Positions 1 through 6,606 of a DNA stretch of 24,761 nucleotides are shown one piece after another. The position numbers and the translations under genes were made by a program. Every line of letters begins with the position of its first letter. Position 1 is the stretch's first letter. The notes beneath the pieces are model-generated. The model ran no database searches. It was not told where the DNA came from and saw nothing but the letters and a program-made list of their open reading frames with translations. Source of the stretch: Candidatus Aenigmarchaeota archaeon CG_4_9_14_3_um_filter_37_18. GTDB lineage: Archaea > Aenigmatarchaeota > Aenigmatarchaeia > CG10238-14. The stretch lies in contig PFTQ01000027.1 in the NCBI GenBank assembly GCA_002789635.1, positions 1 to 24,761 of the forward strand, given 5' to 3'.

Positions 1-96
1 TCTGGCAAAAGAAAGAAGAAAGAATAGACACCTGCTTATTGTGCAAGGGAATTTGGCACAATATGATGCGAATTGGTTAATTTTGTCCCACAGTCG

Positions 97-237
97 TATC
101 TTACCTGTTCGTTTATACTCCTTGTATAATTGTTGAACTCTTCTTCTAGAAATCTTTTGAGCGATTGCTATCTCTTTAGTCTGTTTTCCGTTTTTCTTCC
201 ATCTTATTATCCAATCTATTTTCTTTTGTGTTAGCAT
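97..237 (-). pseudogene. IS481-like transposase, N-terminal HTH remnant
   Basis: Read on the minus strand from an ATG at 235-237, this stretch encodes about 47 residues beginning MLTQKKIDWIIRWKKNG and ending near KEYKRTGKI. That is the helix-turn-helix start typical of archaeal IS481/integrase-type transposases, in which a proline- and lysine-rich linker and a DDE core would follow. Here the resemblance stops at about position 97. The frame stays open to the window edge but reads into hydrophobic, non-family sequence. Upstream the frame is open to about 327 (residues NAIPL precede the ATG), so the original start may have been further out. I read it as the stub of a degraded insertion sequence; family assignment is from memory of the motif pattern. 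Confidence 0.5.
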
Positions 238-555
238 TAAAGGAATAGCATTGGAGGTACGAAATAATTTCAGGACTCTACATTTCGACTTGAGCCCATT
301 TGGATAAGAAATGGCTTGCAACAAAACCTATGTAAAACACGAAAATTTTGGGCTTTCAGAAGGAATTGTATATTGAAAGGTTATAACCTAGCCTCTTAAA
401 CTCAAATAGAAAACTAAGCCCAATTAACCTTATTTTCTTAAAATAAAAGTTTAAATTCGTTTTTTTCGATTGAAAGGTTTATAAAATCTCCCTTTAAACG
501 AAAATGTTTAAATAATCTACAATCCAATTTTTATTCTAGTTATGGAGGTGTTTGA
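238..555. other. Gene-free stretch with histone promoter region
   Basis: About 318 bases without a convincing gene. It holds the open upstream frame of the IS481-like remnant (to about 327), a perfect 10-bp palindrome GGTTATAACC near 380, and two TATA-like boxes ahead of the histone gene (478-485 and 506-513). Nothing else is supportable. Confidence 0.5.
506..513 (+). promoter_or_regulatory. TATA box for histone-aIF5A operon, with SD
   Basis: GTTTAAAT lies about 45 nt before the histone ATG, placing transcription start near 535-540. A strong Shine-Dalgarno GGAGGTG (544-550) then sits 5 nt before the ATG at 556. A second TATA-like TTTATAAA at 478-485 could drive an alternative start near 508. 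Confidence 0.5.
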
Positions 556-759
556 ATGGTTAGGGATTTTCCGCTTGCCCCTTTAGAGAACATTGCAAGA
601 GAGGCTGGAGCTGAAAGAGTATCTGTATCAGCTGTAAAGGCATTGAAGGAGTCGGTTTTAGACGCTGCAGAAGCAATTGCAAAAGATGCTGTAAGCGCTT
701 CACATCATGCAGGCAGAGTAACAGTAAAATCCAGCGATATCAAGATCGCCTGCAGATAG
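556..759 (+). CDS. Archaeal histone (HMf-like)
   Basis: A 67-residue single histone-fold protein that wraps or compacts DNA. The N-terminus (FPLAPLENIAREAGAERVS) is the classic archaeal histone alpha1 region. The C-terminal loop carries the DNA-contacting R54/T56 pair (AGRVTVKSSDI). H51 and D61 match the residues that form the dimer-dimer interface in HMfB, so stacking into longer hypernucleosome-like assemblies is possible. No tail extension is visible. The start is fixed by a strong SD (GGAGGTG, 544-550). aIF5A follows 15 nt downstream on the same strand, so the two are probably co-transcribed. Confidence 0.95.
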   Translation: MVRDFPLAPLENIAREAGAERVSVSAVKALKESVLDAAEAIAKDAVSASHHAGRVTVKSSDIKIACR

Positions 760-774
760 GCTTAAGGTGAATTA

Positions 775-1158
775 ATGGGAGATACTACAATCAAAAACTT
801 AAAGAAAGGCGGGTTTATACTTATTGATGACATTCCCTGCAAAGTAGTTGCTGTAAACATTTCCAAATCCGGCAAGCACGGCGCTGCTAAAGGCAGGGTT
901 GAAGGCATGGGCTTATTTGACGGAAGAAGGAGAAACATAATCAAGCCCGCTGATGCCAAAGTATCAGTCCCTATTCTTCTTAAAAAACAAGGCCAGGTCC
1001 TTGCAATAGTCGGAGAGAAAGTTCAGCTTATGGATATGGTTGATTATTCTACTTTTGAATTGGATATGCCTGAAGAGATGAAAGGCAAGCTAGAATCCGG
1101 GCAGGAAATTATTTATTATGAGATACAAGGCGTAAGGACGCTTCAAGCTCCAAGGTAA
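775..1158 (+). CDS. Translation initiation factor aIF5A
   Basis: The 127-residue archaeal homologue of eIF5A/EF-P, which relieves ribosome stalling at polyproline and similar motifs. The hypusination loop is intact (SKSGKHGAAK), and K34 is the residue expected to be modified to (deoxy)hypusine. An N-terminal KOW-like SH3 barrel (about 1-68) is followed by the C-terminal OB domain. The length is normal for archaea. The start is supported by AGGTGA at 765-770 just before ATG 775. It lies 15 nt behind the histone gene and its stop abuts the stop of a convergent PqqD-like gene with no gap, so mRNA 3' ends must overlap. Confidence 0.95.
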   Translation: MGDTTIKNLKKGGFILIDDIPCKVVAVNISKSGKHGAAKGRVEGMGLFDGRRRNIIKPADAKVSVPILLKKQGQVLAIVGEKVQLMDMVDYSTFELDMPEEMKGKLESGQEIIYYEIQGVRTLQAPR

Positions 1159-1416
1159 TTATTTGCTTAAGACAAGGCCGCTTTCTTCCAGTTTTTCAAT
1201 TATTCCTTTCAATGCGGCTTGGACTATATCTCTATTGCCGTCAACAGAAAAAACATCGGCCATGCTCTCAAGATTGGTTTCGCCGTCACATTGGACCCAG
1301 ACCATGAAAGCGATAGGATCTATTGTTACGTTTTCTTTAGTTTTAGGGTCTACAAGGACATAAGCATTGCCTACTCTTGTCCATGCCATTTCTTTTGTTT
1401 TTTTGGGCAGATTCAC
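1159..1416 (-). CDS. PqqD-like small protein
   Basis: An 85-residue protein with the PqqD-fold signature: a strand pair around RVGNAYVLVDPKTKENVTID, then FMVWVQCDGETNLESMADVF and a C-terminal helix. PqqD-like domains act as RiPP recognition elements that bind leader peptides. No radical-SAM or peptide-maturation gene is nearby, so that role is not supported here and the protein may serve as a generic small adaptor. The start is GTG (1414-1416), overlapping the TGA of the upstream PRC-barrel gene as GTGA, a sign of translational coupling. Family call is from the pattern only. Confidence 0.6.
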   Translation of the reverse strand: MNLPKKTKEMAWTRVGNAYVLVDPKTKENVTIDPIAFMVWVQCDGETNLESMADVFSVDGNRDIVQAALKGIIEKLEESGLVLSK

Positions 1417-1691
1417 TCGGCTTCTCCTTCCTCTTGCATAGGCGTGGCAATGTGCTTGATCAGGACTATATCCCCAATAGATTCAACCATCTGGTAAGGG
1501 ACTATCACTCCTTTCTTGTTTCCTACTATCTTGCCGAGAAATGTCCCTTTGGCTGCTTCTATGACTATAGCCCGCAGCTTAAACCTGGAAAGGTCGAATT
1601 CAACATCAGAGACTTTGCCGCAATAAAATCCCTTGTCAGTGAACACATCCTTGTTAAACATCTCCGAAACATCTTTTACAGTAATGGGCAT
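1413..1691 (-). CDS. PRC-barrel domain protein (first copy)
   Basis: A 92-residue protein consisting of one PRC-barrel: V-F-T-D-K-G-F-Y-C-G-K-V-S-D-V-E-F-D, then VGNKKGVIVPYQMVESIGDIVLIK. PRC-barrels occur in RNA-processing (RimM-like) and photosynthetic reaction-centre proteins; free-standing archaeal copies have no settled function. An AAGGAGGTTT SD lies just upstream (complement of about 1698-1706). The gene is coupled to the PqqD-like gene by a 4-nt overlap. A second PRC-barrel gene lies at 19347-19610. Confidence 0.85.
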   Translation of the reverse strand: MPITVKDVSEMFNKDVFTDKGFYCGKVSDVEFDLSRFKLRAIVIEAAKGTFLGKIVGNKKGVIVPYQMVESIGDIVLIKHIATPMQEEGEAE

Positions 1692-1774
1692 TTTTTAAAC
1701 CTCCTTGAAATTAATTATTAACTATTGACTTATTAAATTTTAAGAAATTAATAATTTAAGTGTATTCATGAAAA

Positions 1775-1870
1775 GCTGAGGTCGCTTAATCAGGTAGAGC
1801 ACTGGCCTGCTATTTTTTGCAGATAGTCAGCGTCCTTCGGGACTTAAGGGTTCAAATCCCTTCCTCAGCG
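1775..1870 (+). tRNA. tRNA-Ser(GCT) with a 12-nt intron
   Basis: Acceptor stem GCTGAGG/CCTCAGC (1775-1781 with 1863-1869), discriminator G1870, no encoded CCA. The T-arm is AAGGG-TTCAAAT-CCCTT. The long variable arm GTCC-TTCG-GGAC marks a class II serine tRNA. The anticodon stem is CTGGC/GTCAG (1802-1806, 1826-1830) and the anticodon GCT is 1809-1811. An intron at 1813-1824 (between positions 37 and 38) is supported by a CTGC/GCAG helix flanked by three-base bulges TAT and ATA, the archaeal splice geometry. The intron has no stem of its own beyond that helix. A TATA-like AATAATTTAA lies at about 1749-1758. Confidence 0.9.
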
Positions 1871-1874
1871 TTAA

Positions 1875-1888
1875 TAGGAAATTTCCTA
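1875..1888. repeat. 14-bp perfect palindrome after tRNA-Ser
   Basis: TAGGAAATTTCCTA begins 5 nt after the tRNA-Ser discriminator. A similar AGGA-A5-TCCT hairpin followed by Ts lies directly after tRNA-Glu (3217-3233). Possible 3'-trailer or terminator hairpins; function not shown. Confidence 0.4.
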
Positions 1889-2005
1889 ACGTTCGAACCC
1901 ATCACCGTATCTTTAGAATGGTTGAGATTGATTTTTATATTGAGCAACTTTAGAAAAGTAGTTCTAAATGCATTTAAATCCTAACACCGATTATTTGTTA
2001 GTTAA

Positions 2006-2108
2006 GGGTCGATGGTCCAGCTGGTTAAGACGCTGATGATTAAGCGGAACCTTGACGATCTCTGGATCAAAATGGCAGAAATCGCAGGTTCAAATCCTGC
2101 TCGGCCCA
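2006..2108 (+). tRNA. tRNA-Val(GAC) with two introns
   Basis: Acceptor GGGTCGA/TCGGCCC (2006-2012, 2101-2107), discriminator A2108, no CCA. D-stem GTC/GAC and T-arm GCAGG-TTCAAAT-CCTGC. The unspliced anticodon stem does not pair. Removing 2036-2049 (14 nt, position 29/30) and 2058-2072 (15 nt, position 37/38) leaves a perfect CTGCC/GGCAG stem and loop TTGACGT with anticodon GAC (2054-2056). The second intron has a canonical BHB: helix TTGA/TCAA with bulges CG|A and AA|T. The first fits outer helix TTAAG/CTTGA with bulges TG|A and AA|C, with one A-G mismatch in the inner helix. The mature tRNA would be 74 nt. A TATA-like CATTTAAAT lies at 1970-1978. Confidence 0.88.
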
Positions 2109-3020
2109 CTATAATATTTTTAGTATAATTTCTCTTCTTTTATTTTTCAGAGGATGATGAAATGGTATTTTAATTAAAAAATCTCTGAGTATTTTTTTTG
2201 AGCCTATATAAATTCTCCATTCTATGAGATCTCTATTAATCTCCCCTGGTTTAGATGGTGAAGGAAATTTATAAATTCTATTCGATATATTAAGTCTCTT
2301 GAGAGCCGCAGAGACATCTTCAACAAATCTTTTATCAGCTTGTAGAAAGACGAAAAATAGAGATTTTGTTCCTTTTTCAACATTGGATAAGCAACCATCT
2401 GTATCAAATAGACCAGAAAGATAACTTATGAGAAGTTTTTTATTTTTAAGAACAATTTTCGGTATTTTAATTTTACCTTTTTTATTTCCAACTGGAGAAA
2501 ATAATGAGAAGAAGTGGTTAATCACTTTATTTCCAATTATTAAACGGTAATATTTACCTCTATCCATATCATATGTTTTGGGGGTGTAATCGAAAACGTC
2601 TTTAATAATTGGTTTTAGAATTTTTTCCAGATATTCCCTCGATTCACAAGTTATTGTAACATACCTTCTACTTTTATCTATAGAACCATCACCATGAATT
2701 ACACCTATAAGATAAGATAATTTTTTCCCAATAACTTTTGGTAAAACACATTTTACTCTTCTAGAAGAAATGAAAGTAAATTCTTTATATATTTTTTCCA
2801 TAATATTTTCATCAATACTTTGAAGGTTTCTAAGATATTTTAGAGGTATTGGAGATTTCCCATTCAACCAATAATAATAAGTCGAGATATGGACTTTATC
2901 CCTAACCAGTTTAAAAACATCAATCTTATTTCCAGCATGAATTTGTTTAAGTATATTATCTACACCAAAAATTACAAAATTTTCAGGAAATTTATCCAAA
3001 TAGTTTTCTAAATTTATCAT
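2109..3020 (-). CDS. Free-standing LAGLIDADG protein with N-terminal HTH-like region
   Basis: A 303-residue protein with two LAGLIDADG helices, LSYLIGVIHGDG (101-112, acidic D111) and ISYLSGLFDTDG (198-209, acidic D206/D208). This is the monomeric, two-motif architecture of homing endonucleases and maturases. Residues about 35-65 (STYYYWLNGKSPIPLKYL) look like a small helix-turn-helix, so DNA binding beyond the core is likely. The gene is not inside an intein or a visible intron; it lies between intron-bearing tRNA-Val and tRNA-Glu, and its TAG stop touches the last base of tRNA-Val. SD AACCTCC (3031-3037, complement) sits 10 nt before the ATG. It could be a homing enzyme, an intron maturase or a domesticated regulator. 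Confidence 0.85.
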   Translation of the reverse strand: MINLENYLDKFPENFVIFGVDNILKQIHAGNKIDVFKLVRDKVHISTYYYWLNGKSPIPLKYLRNLQSIDENIMEKIYKEFTFISSRRVKCVLPKVIGKKLSYLIGVIHGDGSIDKSRRYVTITCESREYLEKILKPIIKDVFDYTPKTYDMDRGKYYRLIIGNKVINHFFSLFSPVGNKKGKIKIPKIVLKNKKLLISYLSGLFDTDGCLSNVEKGTKSLFFVFLQADKRFVEDVSAALKRLNISNRIYKFPSPSKPGEINRDLIEWRIYIGSKKILRDFLIKIPFHHPLKNKRREIILKIL

Positions 3021-3118
3021 GATAATATTTAACCTCCCGTATTTTAATATATTTACAATCTATCATTCGAATAAAAATAAATGTTTATTAAATTAACTAA
3101 CCTTAATTAGATAGATAA

Positions 3119-3214
3119 GCTCCCGTCGTCTAGTCCGGCCAAGGATGGCGGCCTTTCGAGCCGTAGAGGAACGAAGGTTTCGCGGAAACACGGGTTCGAA
3201 TCCCGTCGGGAGCA
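3119..3214 (+). tRNA. tRNA-Glu(TTC) with a 21-nt variable-loop intron
   Basis: Acceptor GCTCCCG/CGGGAGC (3119-3125, 3207-3213), discriminator A3214, no CCA. The D-loop TAGTCCGGCCAAG is typical of archaeal tRNA-Glu. Anticodon stem GCGGC/GCCGT with loop CTTTCGA gives anticodon TTC (3155-3157). T-arm ACGGG-TTCGAAT-CCCGT. The stretch between the anticodon and T stems is 25 nt. Removing 3167-3187 leaves a 4-nt variable loop AGAC. The splice structure is strong: helix CCGT/GCGG, bulges AG|A and AA|A, and an internal hairpin GGAAC-GAAG-GTTTC. A TATA-like TTTATTAAA lies near 3083-3092. Confidence 0.9.
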
Positions 3215-3243
3215 TTAGGAAAAAATCCTTTTTAGGCGATTTT

Positions 3244-3933
3244 ATGTCTTACAGACCGATGATGCCGGAAAAACAAGTCCAAGAAAGACAAAAATGGCAC
3301 GACAAAGCATATAACGAAATGAAAAATCGAAAAAATCTATCATTAACATACTTAGGCAGGAAATTCATAGTTCCAAAACAAGTTTTTCCACCTGCACCTA
3401 TGTCAAAACTTCTTGGCAAGTCTGTTCTAAAAGAGGTAAAAAAGACAGATAGGGTGCTTGACATGGGAACAGGCAGCGGAGTTAATGCTATTCTTGCGGC
3501 TTCTAAGTCTTCAGATGTTGTTGCTGTTGATATCAATCCTTATGTCATAAGATGTGCAAAACTAAACGCAAAAAAGAACAAAGTAGATTCAAGAATAAAA
3601 TTTCTGAACAGCGATTTATTTGAAGAGGTCAAAGGGAAGTTTGATTTGATTATATTTGACCCACCTTTTCGATGGTTTACACCAAGAGATATGTTAGAGA
3701 GGAGTGTAGCTGATAAGAATTACTCGACATTAACAGCCTTTTTCAGAAGCGCTAAAAAATATCTGAATGAAAATGGAAGAATTCTGATTTTTTTCGGTAC
3801 TAGTGGCGATTTAAATTATTTGAAATTCTTGATTAAAAAACATGAGTTTAAGAAAAAAGAGATGGCTAGAAAAGAATTGAAAAAAAATGGCAGAAAATAT
3901 GTGTATTACACTTACAAGTTGTCTGTAAGCTGA
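3244..3933 (+). CDS. HemK/RlmF-like class I SAM methyltransferase
   Basis: A 229-residue Rossmann-fold methyltransferase. Motif I is VLDMGTGSGVN (71-81), the acidic ribose-binding end of beta2 is VVAVDINPY (92-100), and the catalytic motif is DPPF (139-142), the D/N-PP-Y/F signature of N6-adenine or glutamine N5 methylases such as HemK/PrmC and RlmF. The substrate cannot be told from sequence; archaeal candidates are rRNA or tRNA adenine and release-factor glutamine. The start is ATG 3244 (MSYRPMMPEK); the frame stays open upstream into tRNA-Glu, but that part is tRNA sequence. It lies 29 nt after tRNA-Glu and converges on the transporter gene. Confidence 0.75.
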   Translation: MSYRPMMPEKQVQERQKWHDKAYNEMKNRKNLSLTYLGRKFIVPKQVFPPAPMSKLLGKSVLKEVKKTDRVLDMGTGSGVNAILAASKSSDVVAVDINPYVIRCAKLNAKKNKVDSRIKFLNSDLFEEVKGKFDLIIFDPPFRWFTPRDMLERSVADKNYSTLTAFFRSAKKYLNENGRILIFFGTSGDLNYLKFLIKKHEFKKKEMARKELKKNGRKYVYYTYKLSVS

Positions 3934-3983
3934 CACCGATGAAGTGCATAATTTTCATCTCCTTGAATAGTACCAATATGAGA

Positions 3984-5318
3984 TCACAAAACTACCCAAG
4001 CATACAAAACCCAAAGAACTATTGTAATAATATTCAGAAAGAACCCATAACTGATCATGTTCCTGAAGTTAACGTACCTGCTCCTAACAACAATCGCATT
4101 AGGCGGGGTGGCTATAGGAAGCATAAACGCCATGTCGCTGCAGACTGCAACCGTGAGTATCCCTAAAAACGGATTAAATCCAGCATATTTGTAGAATTGG
4201 ACAATGACAGGAATGAGTGTTGCAGATAAAGCCGTGTTTGAGATCAGTTCTGTTGAAAAATTCGCGATCACAGCAGTAGCAATCAAGAAGACTAATTCAT
4301 CCTTCGGAAGAAAACCCATGACCTGAATGAAAAGATCTGACACACCTACATTCAACAAGACATTGCCTAGTGCCAAAGCCCCGCCGATCATAAGAATAAT
4401 ATTCCATGGAATTTTAGCATCCTTTAGCCGGAGGATAGATTTTTTATTCGATTGTATGAAGAAGAGCGAGAATGACCCCAGTATTCCTATCATAATATCA
4501 TTCAATTGGAACCCGATTTTTTCAGAGATGTAAGGCCTGAACAGCCACGCTAAAACCGTCAACACAAGAACCAGAATAACCAGTTTTGCTTCATGACTGA
4601 GTTTAATATCCTCGACTTTTACTACAATTTTTTCTGGCATCTTAGTCCTCCAGCTCATGTAGAGCCAAAGGACAAACAAAAGTATAAGGGTGAATGGCAT
4701 TACAGCCTTCGCCCACATCATAAAACCTGTGCTGATGCCTTCTCTCATCATATATTCCGCTCCTATCAGGTTTGTGGTTGTGCCTATCAAAATGCCTGTC
4801 CCGCCAATGGATGCTGAGTAGGCTATTGTTAACAGGAGGTATGTCCTGTAGCCTTTGCCTTCGTTTTTTATTGCGGTTAGGATGCCCAACCCGATCGGAA
4901 GCATTAAGGCGGTTGCAGTTGTGTTTGCCATAAAAGTCGAGAGAAGGGCTGTTGATAGTATTACCCCGAGGATAGTGAGTTTAGCGTTTTTGCCGAATAT
5001 TTTCAGGATCGAGAAAACGACTTTTTTGTCTATCTTCCACTTGGAGACAGCAGAAGAAAAAATAAAACCTGAGATGAATAGTAGCAGCACGCCAGAGAAA
5101 TAATTCTTGGCAACGTCTAGAAAGGAAGTTAGTCCCAGAAGAGGAGCGGCGACCAAAGGGATTAGTCCTGTCACCCATAAAGGCACAATCTCGCTTGTCC
5201 AGAGGATTACACACAGGGAGAGGATGAGTAGTGATAATTTTATCTTCAGGTCTATTGTAGTCAAGAACACTGCGAACCAGACAAGGAGCAAGACCAAGAG
5301 CCAAGTCATTGTTTTCAT
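3984..5318 (-). CDS. SLC13/DASS-family anion transporter
   Basis: A 444-residue polytopic membrane protein with about 11-12 hydrophobic segments. Both family half-repeat signatures are visible: MANTTATALMLP with GTTTNLIG in the first half, and ISNTALSATLIP with ATPPNAIV in the second. These correspond to the paired SNT-like motifs that bind Na+ and the carboxylate or sulfate substrate in VcINDY-type carriers. Likely substrates are dicarboxylates or another divalent anion; which one cannot be read from sequence. ATG 5318 is followed by a second ATG at 5309, either of which could be used. It is divergent from tRNA-Leu and converges on the methyltransferase gene. Confidence 0.85.
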   Translation of the reverse strand: MKTMTWLLVLLLVWFAVFLTTIDLKIKLSLLILSLCVILWTSEIVPLWVTGLIPLVAAPLLGLTSFLDVAKNYFSGVLLLFISGFIFSSAVSKWKIDKKVVFSILKIFGKNAKLTILGVILSTALLSTFMANTTATALMLPIGLGILTAIKNEGKGYRTYLLLTIAYSASIGGTGILIGTTTNLIGAEYMMREGISTGFMMWAKAVMPFTLILLFVLWLYMSWRTKMPEKIVVKVEDIKLSHEAKLVILVLVLTVLAWLFRPYISEKIGFQLNDIMIGILGSFSLFFIQSNKKSILRLKDAKIPWNIILMIGGALALGNVLLNVGVSDLFIQVMGFLPKDELVFLIATAVIANFSTELISNTALSATLIPVIVQFYKYAGFNPFLGILTVAVCSDMAFMLPIATPPNAIVVRSRYVNFRNMISYGFFLNIITIVLWVLYAWVVL

Positions 5319-5415
5319 GTCATCAATAGGTTATTAGTTTCTAGAAGTAAATAATTCTTGGGGTGAATTGTTTAACTTAAATATTTTTGATTTCACAAAG
5401 TTATTAATTATTCAG

Positions 5416-5501
5416 GCAGGGGTAGCAAAGTCTGGTCAAATGCACAGGCCTTAGGAGTCTGTCCGTTAGTCGGTTCGTGAGTTCGAATCTCACCTCCTGC
5501 A
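5416..5501 (+). tRNA. tRNA-Leu(TAG), no intron
   Basis: Acceptor GCAGGGG/CTCCTGC (5416-5422, 5494-5500), discriminator A5501, no CCA. The anticodon stem CAGGC/GTCTG frames loop CTTAGGA with anticodon TAG (5452-5454). The long variable arm contains CCG-TTAGT-CGG, as expected for leucine. T-arm GTGAG-TTCGAAT-CTCAC. TATA-like TTAAATATTTT at about 5375-5385 gives the right spacing. Unlike three of the other tRNAs here, no intron is present. Confidence 0.93.
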
Positions 5502-5517
5502 TAGATTTTTCATCATA

Positions 5518-5550
5518 TATCGGATAGATAAATTTATAAGCTATCCGATA
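5518..5550 (+). promoter_or_regulatory. Inverted-repeat operator bracketing the fic TATA box
   Basis: TATCGGATAG (5518-5527) and its exact reverse complement CTATCCGATA (5541-5550) are separated by 13 nt that contain TATA-like AATTTATAAG. The fic GTG start lies 13 nt further on, so transcription would begin almost at the start codon. A dimer bound here would block TBP/TFB. The downstream gene has its own C-terminal helix-turn-helix, so autoregulation is the simplest reading. Confidence 0.75.
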
Positions 5551-5562
5551 CAATAATTAATT

Positions 5563-6477
5563 GTGTTAATAGACGAAAAAATTTACGAAAGACTACTAAA
5601 AAAGAAAAAAGAACTTGATAGCTTAAGGCCTTTGCCGAAAAGTGCCCTTGAAAAACTTAAAAGTCAATTCGCAATAGAACTAGCGTACAACTCAAATGGA
5701 ATAGAAGGAAATTCTCTCACTTTAAAGGAAACAAAACTAGTGATAGAAGAAGGAATAACGATAAAAGGAAAGACTCTTAGAGAGCATTTTGAAGCCATAA
5801 ACCATCAGAAAGCATTTGAATTCTTGGAGAGTATCATCAAAACAAATGCTAGCATAACTGAAGACGTTATAAAAAATATTCATAGGATTATCTTAACTGG
5901 AGTAGAAGATGAGTGTGTTGGAAGATACCGAGATGTCAATGTTAGAATACTTGGAGTAATAAAGAGCCCTCCAAGATTCGAAAAAATAGGACAAAAGATG
6001 AAAGAGTATGAGGATTATATAAAGAAGAACCCTGAAAAGCTAAACGTTATAGAGATGGCGGCGGCAATCCATTATAAACTCGTTGAAATACATCCATTTA
6101 TAGATGGGAATGGCAGGGCATCAAGGCTTTTGATGAATCTTTTCCTTATGCGTCATGGATTCCCAATTACAATAATACTAAAAGTAGAAAGAAAAAAATA
6201 TTATGATACCCTCAAAAAAGCGGATGAAGGTAATTTAAAACCATTTATTGACTTTATAGCAAAAAATATTGAAAGAAGTCTGGACCTATATTTAGATTCA
6301 TTTAAAGGTGGTCAGGGTTTTATTAGCTTGGCTGAAGCGTCAAAAGATTTTTCGTATTCACAGGAATACTTAAGTCTCCTCGCAAGAAAGGGAAGGATAG
6401 AATCTGTAAAGCTTGGCAGGAATTGGTTTATTAAAAAAGATGCGATAGAAAGGTATATCAAAACAAAGAAGAAATGA
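5563..6477 (+). CDS. Fic-domain AMP transferase with C-terminal HTH
   Basis: A 304-residue Fic protein that would transfer AMP (or another nucleotide) to a hydroxyl on a target protein. The catalytic motif HPFIDGNGRASR is complete (177-188, catalytic H177). An N-terminal inhibitory motif S44-NGI-E48-G49 matches the (S/T)xxxE(G/N) brake of class II Fic proteins, so activity is probably self-restrained. Residues about 255-300 (FISLAEASKDFSYSQEYLSLLARKGRI, then KLGRNWFIKKDAI) form an excisionase/MerR-like HTH. The start is GTG 5563, about 28 nt behind the TATA box and without an SD, suggesting a leaderless mRNA. The gene stands alone with no antitoxin-like partner. Confidence 0.92.
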   Translation: MLIDEKIYERLLKKKKELDSLRPLPKSALEKLKSQFAIELAYNSNGIEGNSLTLKETKLVIEEGITIKGKTLREHFEAINHQKAFEFLESIIKTNASITEDVIKNIHRIILTGVEDECVGRYRDVNVRILGVIKSPPRFEKIGQKMKEYEDYIKKNPEKLNVIEMAAAIHYKLVEIHPFIDGNGRASRLLMNLFLMRHGFPITIILKVERKKYYDTLKKADEGNLKPFIDFIAKNIERSLDLYLDSFKGGQGFISLAEASKDFSYSQEYLSLLARKGRIESVKLGRNWFIKKDAIERYIKTKKK

Positions 6478-6606
6478 ACCTGCTTATCTTAGAATAATTT
6501 CTCTTCTTCTTGTGCGGGATTTCAGATGTAGACTAGTCGCATATTTCCCTGCATGTATTCTACAGAAATATTATTTCTTTTAATTTTTTAGTAGGCAATA
6601 TAATTT

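Noticed and set aside
1..80. Short plus-strand frames at the left edge (one ends GKRKKKE at 25-27, another at 78-80) that could be the tail of an upstream gene
   Set aside because: Too short to recognise or to choose a frame.
1890..1925. GTTCGAAC resembling a tRNA T-loop on the minus strand
   Set aside because: No matching T stem, acceptor or anticodon arm can be built; it is a short palindrome.
2154..2190. ATGATGA followed by CTGA, like C/D box RNA elements
   Set aside because: Only one C and one D element 30 nt apart, no C'/D' pair, and it lies in the LAGLIDADG coding region.
3145..3243. Methyltransferase reading frame open upstream into tRNA-Glu, giving a longer protein
   Set aside because: That part is tRNA sequence. 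ATG 3244 gives a normal methyltransferase N-terminus.
3938..3959. GATGAA/TTCATC inverted repeat between convergent methyltransferase and transporter genes, as a bidirectional terminator
   Set aside because: Six-bp arms with a 10-nt loop in AT-rich DNA are weak, and archaeal termination relies mainly on T-runs.
5480..5520. tRNA-Leu 3' end as an integration site for the Fic gene
   Set aside because: No second copy of the tRNA end and no integrase seen in the window.
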